The position numbers and the translations under genes were made by a program. The notes under the pieces were generated by a model. It saw only the letters and a program-made list of their open reading frames with translations, searched no databases and had not been told where the DNA came from. Source: Marinihelvus sp942491555 (GTDB lineage: Bacteria > Pseudomonadota > Gammaproteobacteria > Xanthomonadales > SZUA-36). From it: a DNA stretch of 64,000 bases. Location of the stretch: the NCBI GenBank assembly GCA_942491555.1, contig CALOBN010000005.1, positions 372,001 to 436,000 of the forward strand. The letters run 5' to 3'. Below, piece by piece: positions 9,552 through 18,447 of this stretch (position 1 is the stretch's first letter; every line of letters starts with the position of its first letter).

Positions 9552-9572
9552 AATAACGCGCCGGCGTGGTCA

Positions 9573-11330
9573 TCAGTCGTTGTTGCGACGCCAAACCGTC
9601 TGCCCATTCTTGATGGTCTCGAGCACGACAATCTCGTTGATGCTGGACGGATCAATGGTCAGGGGGTTGTCAGACAGGATGACCATATCCGCCAGCTTGC
9701 CCGGGGTTAATGAGCCCTTTTCATCTTCTTCAAAGTGTTGCCAGGCGGCCCAGAGCGTTATGGCTTTCAAGGCTTCCTCCGGCGTAAGGCGTTGATCAGG
9801 GCCCAGTTCACGGCCGCTGCGGGTAGTGCGGTTCACCGTGGCCCACATCACCTGCATCAGGTTTGGAAGCGCCACGGGTGCATCGGTGTGACTGGTGAGG
9901 GGTATGCCGCGGTCCAGCGCTGCGCGCGTCGGCGAGATATTCTGTGCCAGCTCATCGCCAATAATCTCGCTGTGCCAGTCACCCCAGTAGAAGGTATGCA
10001 TGGGGAAAAGGCTGGCGGCCATATCCAGTTCGGCCAGGGCATCAAGCTGATCCATGCGGATGTATTGGCCATGGACAAGCGTATGGCGCCGGTCGTCGTT
10101 GCCAAAGCGCGCCTGCGCCGGACGCGCCACGCGGATCACCTGGTCTATCGCGGCATCGCCATTGGCATGTATGAGTACTTGCCAGTCCTGCTCATAAGCC
10201 TGTTCCAGCAAGCCGGCGACGACCGCATCTTCCGGTATCGCGGGGTAGCCTTTGTAGTTGTCCGGCTGGCCTTCCGGAGGGAGCAAATATGGAACGGTGC
10301 GCCATGCCGTGCGTCCCTGTGGTGACCCGTCCAGGGTTATTTTCAGACCGCCAACACGGTATCCGCCCCGGTATGTTTGGCTGTGCCAATCGCTTTCCAG
10401 CGGGCTGGTGTCCGAGTAGTCGATGTAGCTGACGACATCGATCGGAAAACCCTGTGTGGTGGCATAGTTGACCATGCCGTCATGGGAAGCAGCAAAAGCC
10501 CTGCCTTCCTGTGCGGTGGTGTAACCGAAAGACATGGCCTGCTCAATACCGCGCCGGGTGAAATAGTCGAAGTCTTCCGGTGTGCCCGGCGTAAGCGCCG
10601 ACAACATGACCGGAATCGCCGCCAGCTCCTCCAGGACACCGTTTGGCTCCTGGCTACCCGGTCGGCGGCGAATGATTCCGCCCTCAGGATCGGACGTGCC
10701 TGCGTTATAGCCGATAAGCTCGAGGCCTTTGCTGTTTACAGCAGCAAAGTGGCCGGAGATATGGGTCGCAATGACCGGCTTTTCGGTGCTGACCTGGTCC
10801 AGGTCGTCCCGCGTGGGGTGACGACCCTCTTCCAGCACTGAGTCGTCATAACCCATGCCAAAAATCCAGCCGACCCGATCGTCATCGCTTGATTCCGCCG
10901 CCCAGGCCTGCAGGGTCGTAACGAGCTCTTCGATGTTGGTGACCAGGCCGTCCGGCGGCGCGAGCAGGTTGGCGCCGATCGCCTGCAGGCCGAAATTCGC
11001 AACATGGGCATGACCATCGATAAAGCCGGGCGTTAATGTCCGGCCGGCCAGGTCTACCTGGCGGGTGTTGGGCCCGGCATGGGCTGCAATTTCCTGCGCG
11101 CTGCCAACCGCGAGGATTCTTCCGTCTTTGGTGGCGACCGCCTCAACGGTGCCCAGCGTGTCATCCACGGTGATAACCGGTCCGCCACTGTAGATGGCAT
11201 CGGCAATGACGCTGGCGGGCCCCGGCGCGCTTGCCCCGGAATCAGTCGTATTGGAATCAGTCGATTCGGGGGCGCAGGCACCTAGCGCGGTCAGGAACGG
11301 GAGCAGGATCAGCAGTTTGGGCTTGAACAT
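9573..11330 (-). CDS. lipoprotein amidohydrolase (YtcJ-like, Amidohydro_3)
   Basis: An exported metal-dependent amidohydrolase of the Amidohydro_3/YtcJ type, about 585 residues. The N-terminus KLLILLPFLTALGAC ends in a lipobox with the acylated Cys, followed by an Asp/Ser/Thr-rich linker, so the protein should be membrane-anchored on the periplasmic side. Metal-binding motifs are GHAHVANFG (HxH) near residue 110, VLIHANGDAAID in the middle and TSHTDAPV near the C-terminal third. The C-terminus carries the usual beta-domain end (GSLTPGKLADMVILSDNP). The start at 11330 has AAGGA eight bases upstream and fits the lipoprotein signal better than 11351. The substrate is unknown. Confidence 0.88.
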   Translation of the reverse strand: MFKPKLLILLPFLTALGACAPESTDSNTTDSGASAPGPASVIADAIYSGGPVITVDDTLGTVEAVATKDGRILAVGSAQEIAAHAGPNTRQVDLAGRTLTPGFIDGHAHVANFGLQAIGANLLAPPDGLVTNIEELVTTLQAWAAESSDDDRVGWIFGMGYDDSVLEEGRHPTRDDLDQVSTEKPVIATHISGHFAAVNSKGLELIGYNAGTSDPEGGIIRRRPGSQEPNGVLEELAAIPVMLSALTPGTPEDFDYFTRRGIEQAMSFGYTTAQEGRAFAASHDGMVNYATTQGFPIDVVSYIDYSDTSPLESDWHSQTYRGGYRVGGLKITLDGSPQGRTAWRTVPYLLPPEGQPDNYKGYPAIPEDAVVAGLLEQAYEQDWQVLIHANGDAAIDQVIRVARPAQARFGNDDRRHTLVHGQYIRMDQLDALAELDMAASLFPMHTFYWGDWHSEIIGDELAQNISPTRAALDRGIPLTSHTDAPVALPNLMQVMWATVNRTTRSGRELGPDQRLTPEEALKAITLWAAWQHFEEDEKGSLTPGKLADMVILSDNPLTIDPSSINEIVVLETIKNGQTVWRRNND

Positions 11331-11429
11331 GTTGGTTTTCCTTATTCTCACTCGTTAATTATGCCGCATCAGTGCGGCGGCCGGCTTATTTGGTTATGCT
11401 TTGCCGCCCGTACTGCAGCGAATTTTCCG

Positions 11430-12353
11430 ATGGCCAGCAGCCTTTTCGCCCTTCTCGATGACATCGCCACCGTCCTGGATGACGTTTCCGCCATGAGCAA
11501 GGTGGCGGCCAAAAAGACGGCTGGAGTCCTGAGTGATGATCTTGCGGTCAACGCAGAGCAGGTCTCCGGAGTCAGGGCCAGCCGCGAGTTACCCGTGGTC
11601 TGGGCGGTATTCAAGGGTTCCGCGCTTAACAAGTGCATTCTCGTGCCCGCGGCGTTGCTGATCAGTGGCATCGCACCCTGGGCAATCACGCCGATACTGA
11701 TGCTTGGCGGCGCCTTCCTGTGCTTTGAAGGCGCCGAGAAAATCGTCCACCGTTTTCTTCACCCCGATGCCGAAGCACAGGCTGAAGAAGAGATTCGCGA
11801 AGCGCTTAAAGACCCGCAAATGGATCTGAAGAAGCTCGAGGAAAAAAAGATCAAAGGGGCGATTCGTACCGACTTGATCCTTTCGGCGGAAATTATCGTG
11901 ATTTCCCTCGGAACGGTTGCCGGCGCTGACCTGATAACACGCTTCGGCGTGCTGGCAACCATTTCGGTCATCATGACCATCGGCGTCTATGGCCTGGTGG
12001 CCGGGATTGTTCGAATGGATGATATCGGCCTGGCTCTGACCCGGCGACCACGTCAGTTTACGCAAAAAATGGGCCGTGGGATCGTGGCTTTCGCGCCGTG
12101 GTTGATGCGGTTTCTCTCCGTGGCCGGAACCATCGCCATGTTTCTTGTTGGCGGCGGCATCGTGGTGCATGGCATACCTTTCCTGCACCATATTCAGCAA
12201 GCGATCGAGCAGGCCTTGCCCGCGGTCGTCGGGCCGCTTACGGGCCTGATCTACGTGGGTCTGTTCGGTATGTTACTGGGGGCGCTGCTGGTCTTGATCA
12301 TCGAACTGGGCATGAAATTGCTTGGTAAAGGCGACGCGCAGGCGGTGCATTGA
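11430..12353 (+). CDS. DUF808 family membrane protein (YedI-like)
   Basis: An inner-membrane protein of the DUF808 (PF05661) family, to which E. coli YedI belongs; function unknown. The family N-terminus is clear (MASSLFALLDDIATVLDDVSAM, KKTAGVLSDDLAVNAEQV). Several transmembrane helices follow, including ILVPAALLISGIAPWAIT, LILSAEIIVISLGTVAGA and a C-terminal pair. Between helices lies a soluble segment with the FEGAEKIVHRF motif and a Glu-rich stretch. Translation from MASSL (11430) matches the family; the open frame reaches back to 11361 without homologous sequence. It is convergent with the glutaredoxin gene, with about ten bases between stops. Confidence 0.88.
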   Translation: MASSLFALLDDIATVLDDVSAMSKVAAKKTAGVLSDDLAVNAEQVSGVRASRELPVVWAVFKGSALNKCILVPAALLISGIAPWAITPILMLGGAFLCFEGAEKIVHRFLHPDAEAQAEEEIREALKDPQMDLKKLEEKKIKGAIRTDLILSAEIIVISLGTVAGADLITRFGVLATISVIMTIGVYGLVAGIVRMDDIGLALTRRPRQFTQKMGRGIVAFAPWLMRFLSVAGTIAMFLVGGGIVVHGIPFLHHIQQAIEQALPAVVGPLTGLIYVGLFGMLLGALLVLIIELGMKLLGKGDAQAVH

Positions 12354-12363
12354 TGTTGGCCGC

Positions 12364-12627
12364 TTAGTTGTGTTCAGCCAGTAAATCATCAAGGCGCCCG
12401 CTTTTCTCGGCCGCGGCCAGTTCGTCGCTGCCCCCGACGTGGGTATCCCCGATGAAAATTTGTGGGACCGTTCTGCGCCCGCCGGAACGGTCGAGCATTT
12501 CCTGAAAACGGACCGGGTCGTTGGACACTTCAATTTCACGAAACGTCAGGCCTTTGCCTTTTAACAAGGCCTTGGCACGCAGGCAGTAAGAACACCAGCC
12601 CTTGGTATATATCTCGATCTTGCTCAC
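12364..12627 (-). CDS. grxC: glutaredoxin 3-type protein
   Basis: An 87-residue glutaredoxin, a cytoplasmic GSH-dependent dithiol oxidoreductase. The active site is CSYC (residues 12-15, in KGWCSYCLRAK), a variant of the usual CPYC. The rest of the fold is standard: TVPQIFIGDTHVGGSDEL contains the cis-Pro and the GSH-binding GG. The start codon is GTG, preceded by GGGGAG with a five-base gap. Length is typical of bacterial GrxC. The symbol is by family resemblance. The CSYC site has a Ser where most GrxC proteins have Pro, which in related glutaredoxins alters redox properties or cluster binding; here that is inference. Confidence 0.9.
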   Translation of the reverse strand: MSKIEIYTKGWCSYCLRAKALLKGKGLTFREIEVSNDPVRFQEMLDRSGGRRTVPQIFIGDTHVGGSDELAAAEKSGRLDDLLAEHN

Positions 12628-12772
12628 CGCGACTCCCCGGGGTTGTCTTAATGCCCATCCTCCCCCACCACTGAGCCGGGCACAAGGTTACCGGCAATTA
12701 CCCGTCACACGCTATGCTGATGCGCGGGACGTGGCGTTGCATGGCGTGTTTGGGCAGGCTTGCTTTCAGGAA

Positions 12773-13672
12773 GTGATCAATATCAATAAAAATAGTTATT
12801 TGGGGTCTTTTCACGCGCCTTCTGCCGGCCGGGTGCTGGCGCTGCTGTGCTTGCTCGGCACCCTCATGTTGCCCCGCCCGACGCTGGCGCAGGTGAACTG
12901 GGCCTATTCAGCGTTTCTGGGTACCGGTTGGTACCAGGTCGAAGATGAGCTGGACGTATTCGTGCTGCGTGCACCATTGAGCTGGAACTGGCAGGAAACG
13001 AATCAGGCCGGCAAGGGCCTGGCAGGAGTGGGTTTTACCCTGGACCTGCCCGTCACATTCGGACTCTATCAGCTCGAGTTTTTTGACGACTTGCTCGATT
13101 CCGATAACTTTGGAACCGTGAGCTTCACGCCTGGTGTTACTGCTGAGTGGGCCGTTACCGAGCGCTGGTGGCTGCGCAGCTACGGGCACCTGGGCTGGGG
13201 TATTGATAACCGGCGCGATGAGAGCGCATGGATCTGGGACGCAGGCATCAAGAGCCGCTACGTGGTGGGCAAAGAAGATCTCCCCGTCGGTCTGTTCACC
13301 GAGGTATTCACTGCCGGGTATCGCCCTGATAAGGCCGCTGCAAACAGTGTGAGCGGCCTGGGTGCCGGCGTGGACATCCGCTATCCGGTGTCATGGACAA
13401 GCAATGCCGGAGACCCGCTGGATTTTGTCTGGGATCTGAACTATCGCTGGTTTGGCAATGAATTGGAGTTCAATAATTTCCGGGAAGACGACACCAGCAC
13501 CCGCACCGAAATCAGCGACGAGTGGCGGCTCGGTGCTGCGGTGGCATTGCGCGAACGCCGGATAAAGATATGGTTTGTCGAGCTGGATCAGATCGGGCTG
13601 GCCTACCGCATCAGTTCCGATGGCGAGTTCCGCGGACTCACCATCAATGTCAGCGGTGCATTTCGAAATTAG
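12773..13672 (+). CDS. outer-membrane beta-barrel protein, unidentified
   Basis: An exported protein of about 299 residues. After a signal peptide (VLALLCLLGTLMLPRPTLAQ) the chain is made of alternating amphipathic strands rich in Trp, Tyr and Phe, such as YSAFLGTGWYQVED and SWNWQETNQ, and ends with a terminal strand FRGLTINVSGAFRN. These features fit an integral outer-membrane barrel; I do not recognise the family. The frame extends upstream to 12602, but that part overlaps the glutaredoxin start and shows no signal peptide. I therefore choose GTG 12773, although the GGA just before it is too close to be ideal and a later TTG is possible. The function is unknown. Confidence 0.65.
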   Translation: MININKNSYLGSFHAPSAGRVLALLCLLGTLMLPRPTLAQVNWAYSAFLGTGWYQVEDELDVFVLRAPLSWNWQETNQAGKGLAGVGFTLDLPVTFGLYQLEFFDDLLDSDNFGTVSFTPGVTAEWAVTERWWLRSYGHLGWGIDNRRDESAWIWDAGIKSRYVVGKEDLPVGLFTEVFTAGYRPDKAAANSVSGLGAGVDIRYPVSWTSNAGDPLDFVWDLNYRWFGNELEFNNFREDDTSTRTEISDEWRLGAAVALRERRIKIWFVELDQIGLAYRISSDGEFRGLTINVSGAFRN

Positions 13673-14244
13673 GCCACCCCGCGGGGGTGATCAACGGCCA
13701 GGCCCGGTGTGATTTGTGGGTCGGCCTGCGGTCCATTGCGCAGCGCCAGCGCCACATGCCAGGCTGTTGCGGCCATGCCCCAGGCCAGTCCGAGCACAAC
13801 GCCCGCATCAAGGATGCCGCGCCAGGGCTGAGGTAGCTGCCGGTACAGCAGCACAATCAGAATGATTCCGCTGGTCAGGGCAAAGGTGGCAATCACGCGG
13901 CGTTTCGGGGCGTTCACAAAGCCCATGCATACAAGCGGTGCGATCAGTACCTGCAGCAGTGAGGCATGGCGGTACAGGTATTCGGAACGGGCGGCGAAGC
14001 GCGGCGCATAGTTTTGTTGAAAGCCGCGGTAACCTTCAAACCAGGCCATCAGAACCAGGTTGAGTGCGAACAGCGCCCAATGAAACCATGCCCAGGGTAA
14101 CGCCAGGCCGTCCATAACCAACGGCCCGAGGCGCATCAGCGCCCAGCTCAGAAGCGCCAGAAATCCGCCCACCCCCCAGACCACGGCCAAAACTCGCAGC
14201 GGGCGTGGCGCAGCCTTTAGTGAAGGTTGTTTTATGCCATCCAT
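13669..14244 (-). CDS. multi-pass membrane protein, unidentified
   Basis: A hydrophobic protein of about 191 residues with four to five predicted membrane segments (LRVLAVVWGVGGFLALLSW, WFHWALFALNLVLMAWF, LLQVLIAPLVCMGFV, VIATFALTSGIILIVLLY, VVLGLAWGMAATAWHVALAL). The loop after the second segment, FEGYRGFQQNYAPRFAARSEYL, recurs in uncharacterised membrane proteins of other gammaproteobacteria as far as I can recall. The start is not certain: ATG 14244 has a short AGG upstream; 14262 and 14424 are in-frame alternatives. The stop overlaps the end of the outer-membrane gene by four bases (convergent). No function can be given. Confidence 0.65.
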   Translation of the reverse strand: MDGIKQPSLKAAPRPLRVLAVVWGVGGFLALLSWALMRLGPLVMDGLALPWAWFHWALFALNLVLMAWFEGYRGFQQNYAPRFAARSEYLYRHASLLQVLIAPLVCMGFVNAPKRRVIATFALTSGIILIVLLYRQLPQPWRGILDAGVVLGLAWGMAATAWHVALALRNGPQADPQITPGLAVDHPRGVA

Positions 14245-14459
14245 GCGGGCCTGTGTTTCCATGCTGGTCAGAGCCAGGTCTCTGGCGTCAATAAGGGCGC
14301 TCACCATGGTCAACAGACCGGATGAGAAGCACATTTTGTCATAAATGGGCCTTGCTAATGCTTTGCGCAAGGCCATTGACCCTGCCAAAGGGCACAGGTT
14401 GGCAGCCCTTTGAAGGAGTATCATGAGGCCCCGTTAAAAAGTACCCGGACGGCTAAAAC

Positions 14460-15839
14460 ATGAACCTGTCAAAGACCATAAGCAAACGTTTTGCGCAGGC
14501 CACGAGCCTGATCGTGGCGCTTGGATTGACGCTGACTGCCGGCGCAGCCCAGGCCGGCACGGATAATATCCTGCCTTACAAGATTCACCAGCACCGGCTG
14601 GACAACGGCCTTAATGTCGTGACCGTCCCGTTTCCTTCTCCGGGGCTTGCAGCCTTTTACATCGTCACCCGGGTGGGAGCGCGCAACGAGGTCGAGGATG
14701 GCGTGACCGGCTTTGCGCACTTCTTTGAACACATGATGTTCAGGGGTACGGACAATTATTCGAAGGCTGAGTATGCCGAGGCGCTTAAATCCACTGGCGC
14801 GGCGGCCAACGCCAACACCAGCCAGGACCGCACCGAATATCACATGACCGGCAGTGCCGATAAGCTGGAACTGATGTTTGAGCTGGAAGCAGACCGTTTC
14901 CAGAACCTGAATTATTCCGTTCACGATTTCAAAACTGAAGCCGGCGCGGTCAAGGGCGAGTACACCAAAAACTTTGCCAGCCCTTATCAGCAGATCTATG
15001 AGAAGCGTCTGGAAACCGCTTTCGTGGAACACACCTATGGTCACACGACCATGGGTTACTTCGACGACATTGTCGACATGCCCAACCAGTATGAGTATTC
15101 ACTGGCGTTTTTCGACCGCTACTACCGGCCTGAGTACAACACGATCCTGGTGGTTGGTGATGTGACCCCGGAGCAGGTGAACGCCCTGGCTGAGAAGTAT
15201 TTCGGTGAGTGGGAGCGTGGCAGCTATGAAGCGGAAATTCCGGTGGAGCCGGAACAGAATGAAACCCGCTACGTGCACCTGCAAAACGGGAGCATTCCGC
15301 CCTACCTGAGCATGAGCTACAAGAGTCCGGCCTTCAGCGCTGAGGCGATTGATATGCCCGCCCTTGATGTCCTGGCATCGATCGTGTTTTCGCCGACCAG
15401 TGATCTGTACAAGAAGCTGGTGCTGGAAGAGCAAAAGGTGCGTTTTCTGGGCGGTGGCGCCTTTGATCAGCGCGATCCGGGGCTGTTCACCATCCAGGCC
15501 TCCCTGGTCGACAAGGCAGATATGCCCTATGTCATGGCGCAAATCGAAGCGGCAATCAAAAATGTCCAGGAAAACGGCGTGGATGCGCAAGACCTGGCGC
15601 GCACCAAGTCCAATCTGAAATTCTCAACCGCCATGAACCTGGACACGCCGGATGCGATTGCCGGGTCACTGAGCCATTACATTCAGCTGACCGGTGATCC
15701 GGAGGCAATGAACCGCCTGTATGCGCAGTATGACAAGGTCGACCAGGAAGACGTGAAGGCCGTGGCCAGGCGGTTCCTGCAAGCGGAACAGTTAACCATC
15801 GCGACGATTTCTGACGATGAAACAGCGGCCCTGCAGTAA
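14460..15839 (+). CDS. M16 family zinc metallopeptidase, active subunit
   Basis: An exported M16 (pitrilysin/processing-peptidase) protein of 459 residues. The N-terminus has a signal peptide ending near TAGAAQAG. The inverted zinc motif HFFEH sits at residues 87-91 within GFAHFFEHMMFRGTDNYS, and the distal glutamate is in GAVKGEY (Glu167), as in active members. The C-terminal half is the usual second M16 domain (RKLVLEEQKVRFLGGGAFDQRDPG region). It is followed 15 bases later by a second M16 gene lacking the motif, the arrangement seen in bacterial two-subunit M16 proteases. A periplasmic heterodimer degrading small peptides or unfolded protein is the likely form. Confidence 0.92.
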   Translation: MNLSKTISKRFAQATSLIVALGLTLTAGAAQAGTDNILPYKIHQHRLDNGLNVVTVPFPSPGLAAFYIVTRVGARNEVEDGVTGFAHFFEHMMFRGTDNYSKAEYAEALKSTGAAANANTSQDRTEYHMTGSADKLELMFELEADRFQNLNYSVHDFKTEAGAVKGEYTKNFASPYQQIYEKRLETAFVEHTYGHTTMGYFDDIVDMPNQYEYSLAFFDRYYRPEYNTILVVGDVTPEQVNALAEKYFGEWERGSYEAEIPVEPEQNETRYVHLQNGSIPPYLSMSYKSPAFSAEAIDMPALDVLASIVFSPTSDLYKKLVLEEQKVRFLGGGAFDQRDPGLFTIQASLVDKADMPYVMAQIEAAIKNVQENGVDAQDLARTKSNLKFSTAMNLDTPDAIAGSLSHYIQLTGDPEAMNRLYAQYDKVDQEDVKAVARRFLQAEQLTIATISDDETAALQ

Positions 15840-15854
15840 GGCGCCAGGAGAACA

Positions 15855-17429
15855 ATGATGAAAATGACGCTGAATCGTTTTTTGGTGGGTTTTTCGACAG
15901 CGATCCTGCTGCTCGCCATGCTCGTGCAACCCCTGGCCGCCATGGAGATTACCGAACTCCAGATGCCGGAAGCCAACAAGGTTGTCTTCAAGGTCCGCTT
16001 TAACAACGGCTCTATTTCCGACCCGGCGGACAAACTGGGATTGACGGCCGCCACCGCGTCCCTGATGACCGGCGGTGGTGCAGGCGGCAAGGGCTACTCG
16101 GAAATCCAGGACCTACTGTATCCCTGGGCTGCCTACTATTACGCCCTGGTCGATAAGGAGGTCACGACGTTTACTTTTGAAGTTCCGGCCCGGTTTGTCG
16201 ACGCGTTTTACCCGGTGATGCGGGATGTCCTGCTTGCACCGAACTTTGATGCAAGTGATTTTGCCCGTGTCATGACCGAGCAGCAGAATTATGTTGATCA
16301 GACCATTCGGGCTTCCTCGGACGAGGACTATTCAAAGGTGGCCCTGGAGCACCTGTTGTTCCGCGGGGGCAACATGGCGCACATGGTGCAGGGCAATTCG
16401 CAAACCGTGGCGGCGATCACCCTTGAAGACATTCAGTCCCATTACCGCACGGCGTTCACCCGCAACAATGTTTCCATCGGGCTGGCCGGTAACTACAGTG
16501 ATGCGCTGCGCGACCGGCTCAAGACCGATTTGGCCGGCGGCCTTTCGGAAGCACCCTGGGTGGCAGTCAAACCCTCTCCGGCGCGCATGCCCGAAGGTAT
16601 TGAGGTGGAAATTATTGCCAAGGAAGGGGCATTTGGCTCAGCGATCTTTACCGGTGCCCCGCTGGGCATCACCCGCAAGGATGATGAGTTCGCCGCGCTG
16701 ATGATTGCCAACTCCTGGATGGGCGAGCACCGCAAGAGCTACTCGCGGCTGTACCAGAAAATCCGCGAATCACGTTCCATGAACTATGGCGACTATAGCT
16801 ATATCGAGTGGTACCAGGCCGGCGGCCAGAACCAGTTACCGCCCTCCGGTGTGCCGCGCAGCGCCAACTACTGGGCCATCTGGATTCGACCGGTCCAGAT
16901 AGGTCAGCAACTGCGTGAACAATATGAGGAGCTGGGTGAGGTTGAGCTCGGCCATGCACATTTCGCGCTGCGCATGGCCATCAAGGAGTTCGATGCACTC
17001 ATCAGGGACGGTATGAGTGAAGAGGACTTTGAAGCCACACGAACTTTCCTGCGCAGCTACACCAAGTTGTACGCGCAGAGCCCTGAAGCGCAGCTGGGCT
17101 GGCTCATGGATTCAGGGTTTTACGGACGTGAAAACTATCTCGCAGAGCTCGATGCCCTGCTGGCAAGCGCCACCCTGGAACAGGTCAATGCCGCCCTGCG
17201 CAAATACTGGCAGACACAGAATATGTTCGTGACCATCGTGACCGATGTCAGTGAGGCCCAGCCCCTTGCCGACAGCCTGATCAATAACACGCCATCACCC
17301 ATGAGCTATTCCACGCTCGTGGCGGAAGGTCTGAGTGAAGAGCTGGTAGAAGAAGATGCGCTGGTAGCGACTTATCCCTTAAACGTTACCAGGGTCACCG
17401 TCATAGAGTCAGCTGATACCTTCCAGTAA
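15855..17429 (+). CDS. M16 family peptidase-like, inactive subunit
   Basis: A 524-residue M16 homologue with a signal peptide (FLVGFSTAILLLAMLVQPLAA). The position of the zinc motif is occupied by LGLTAATASLMTGGGAGG, with no HxxEH, so it should be catalytically inactive and act as the partner of the upstream M16 protease. Later segments (QNYVDQTIRASSDEDYSKVALEHLLF and LEDIQSHYRTAFTRNNVSIGLAGNY) follow the M16 fold. AGGAG lies four bases before the first ATG and seven before the second (15858), so either Met may start translation. It is in an operon with the active subunit. Confidence 0.9.
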   Translation: MMKMTLNRFLVGFSTAILLLAMLVQPLAAMEITELQMPEANKVVFKVRFNNGSISDPADKLGLTAATASLMTGGGAGGKGYSEIQDLLYPWAAYYYALVDKEVTTFTFEVPARFVDAFYPVMRDVLLAPNFDASDFARVMTEQQNYVDQTIRASSDEDYSKVALEHLLFRGGNMAHMVQGNSQTVAAITLEDIQSHYRTAFTRNNVSIGLAGNYSDALRDRLKTDLAGGLSEAPWVAVKPSPARMPEGIEVEIIAKEGAFGSAIFTGAPLGITRKDDEFAALMIANSWMGEHRKSYSRLYQKIRESRSMNYGDYSYIEWYQAGGQNQLPPSGVPRSANYWAIWIRPVQIGQQLREQYEELGEVELGHAHFALRMAIKEFDALIRDGMSEEDFEATRTFLRSYTKLYAQSPEAQLGWLMDSGFYGRENYLAELDALLASATLEQVNAALRKYWQTQNMFVTIVTDVSEAQPLADSLINNTPSPMSYSTLVAEGLSEELVEEDALVATYPLNVTRVTVIESADTFQ

Positions 17430-17440
17430 GCCCATGGCAG

Positions 17441-17469
17441 TCGCTGCAGGTGCCTGGCACCTGCAGCGA
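17441..17469. terminator. perfect 13-bp hairpin between convergent genes
   Basis: Arms 17441-17453 and 17457-17469 are exact reverse complements with a CTG loop. It starts twelve bases after the M16 gene and lies 70 bases beyond the RimK stop. There is no T-run on either side, so it is either a weak or bidirectional terminator or a 3'-end-stabilising hairpin. Confidence 0.6.
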
Positions 17470-17540
17470 TCAGGAACAAATATTGCGTTCAAGACCATCG
17501 GCCAGGCCTCGTGCCGAGGTCTGCCAAGGCCACCGATTTG

Positions 17541-18446
17541 TCACCCCTTGCCGCGGGACCTGGTTTTGCCGGGCTTGGCGTTTGTTTCCAGAAACTGGAT
17601 CATTTGCCCGGCCACATCCTTCCCGGTGGCCTTCTCGATACCTTCCAGTCCCGGGCTTGAATTCACTTCCAGCACCACCGGCCCGTGATTACCGCGCAAC
17701 AGGTCAACGCCGGCCACGTTCAGCCCCATAACCTGCGACGCGCGAACTGCCGCGGAGCGCTCTTCCGGGGTGATGCGCACCAGGGCGGCGCTGCCGCCGC
17801 GATGCAAATTGGAGCGAAAGTCGCCTTCCTTGCCGGTACGTTTCATGGCCGCAACGACTTTCTTGCCGACCACCAGGCAGCGAATGTCCGAGTTACCCGC
17901 TTCCTTGATGAATTCCTGCACCATGAAGTTCGCGTTCAGACCCCTGAAGGCCTCAATGACGCTTTCAGCCGCCTTCTTGGTTTCGCCCAGCACGACGCCG
18001 ACACCCTGGGTGCCCTCCAGCAGCTTGATAACTACTGGTGCCCCGCCAACAAAACTGAGCAGATCTTCAGTGTCATCCGGTGAATTGGCGAAGCCGGTAA
18101 CGGGCAGCCCAATGCCTTTGCGGGCGAGGAGCTGCAAGGCACGCAACTTGTCCCGGGAGCGCGAAATGGCAACCGATTCGTTCAGTGAGTAGACGCCCAT
18201 CATCTCGAACTGGCGAACCACGGCAGTACCGTAAAACGACACGCTGGCGCCAATGCGGGGAATGATCGCATCTACATTTTCGATTGCTTCGCCTTTGTAA
18301 TGGACGCTTGGCTTGTGCGAGGTGATGTTCATGTAGCAGCGCTTATGGTTGAGCAGAAGCATCTCGTGGCCCCGCTCACGGCCTGCCTCCATGATCCTGC
18401 GTGTGCTGTAGAGACGTCCATTGGTGGAAAGTACGACGATTTTCAT
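17541..18446 (-). CDS. rimK: RimK-type alpha-L-glutamate ligase
   Basis: A 301-residue ATP-grasp ligase of the RimK family. In E. coli RimK adds glutamate residues to the C-terminus of ribosomal protein S6 and can make poly-glutamate. Family marks are KIVVLSTNGRLYSTRRIMEAG at the N-terminus, PRIGASVSFYGTAVVRQFE, IKLLEGTQGVGVVL (ATP-grasp loop), GDFRSNLHRGG and VLEVNSSPGLEGIE (metal-binding Glu and Asn). Length is typical. It is the last gene of a three-gene operon with an aspartoacylase-like and a RimB-like protease gene; only one base separates it from the preceding stop. The C-terminal tail is basic (KPGKTRSRGKG). Confidence 0.95.
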   Translation of the reverse strand: MKIVVLSTNGRLYSTRRIMEAGRERGHEMLLLNHKRCYMNITSHKPSVHYKGEAIENVDAIIPRIGASVSFYGTAVVRQFEMMGVYSLNESVAISRSRDKLRALQLLARKGIGLPVTGFANSPDDTEDLLSFVGGAPVVIKLLEGTQGVGVVLGETKKAAESVIEAFRGLNANFMVQEFIKEAGNSDIRCLVVGKKVVAAMKRTGKEGDFRSNLHRGGSAALVRITPEERSAAVRASQVMGLNVAGVDLLRGNHGPVVLEVNSSPGLEGIEKATGKDVAGQMIQFLETNAKPGKTRSRGKG

Positions 18447-18447
18447 A

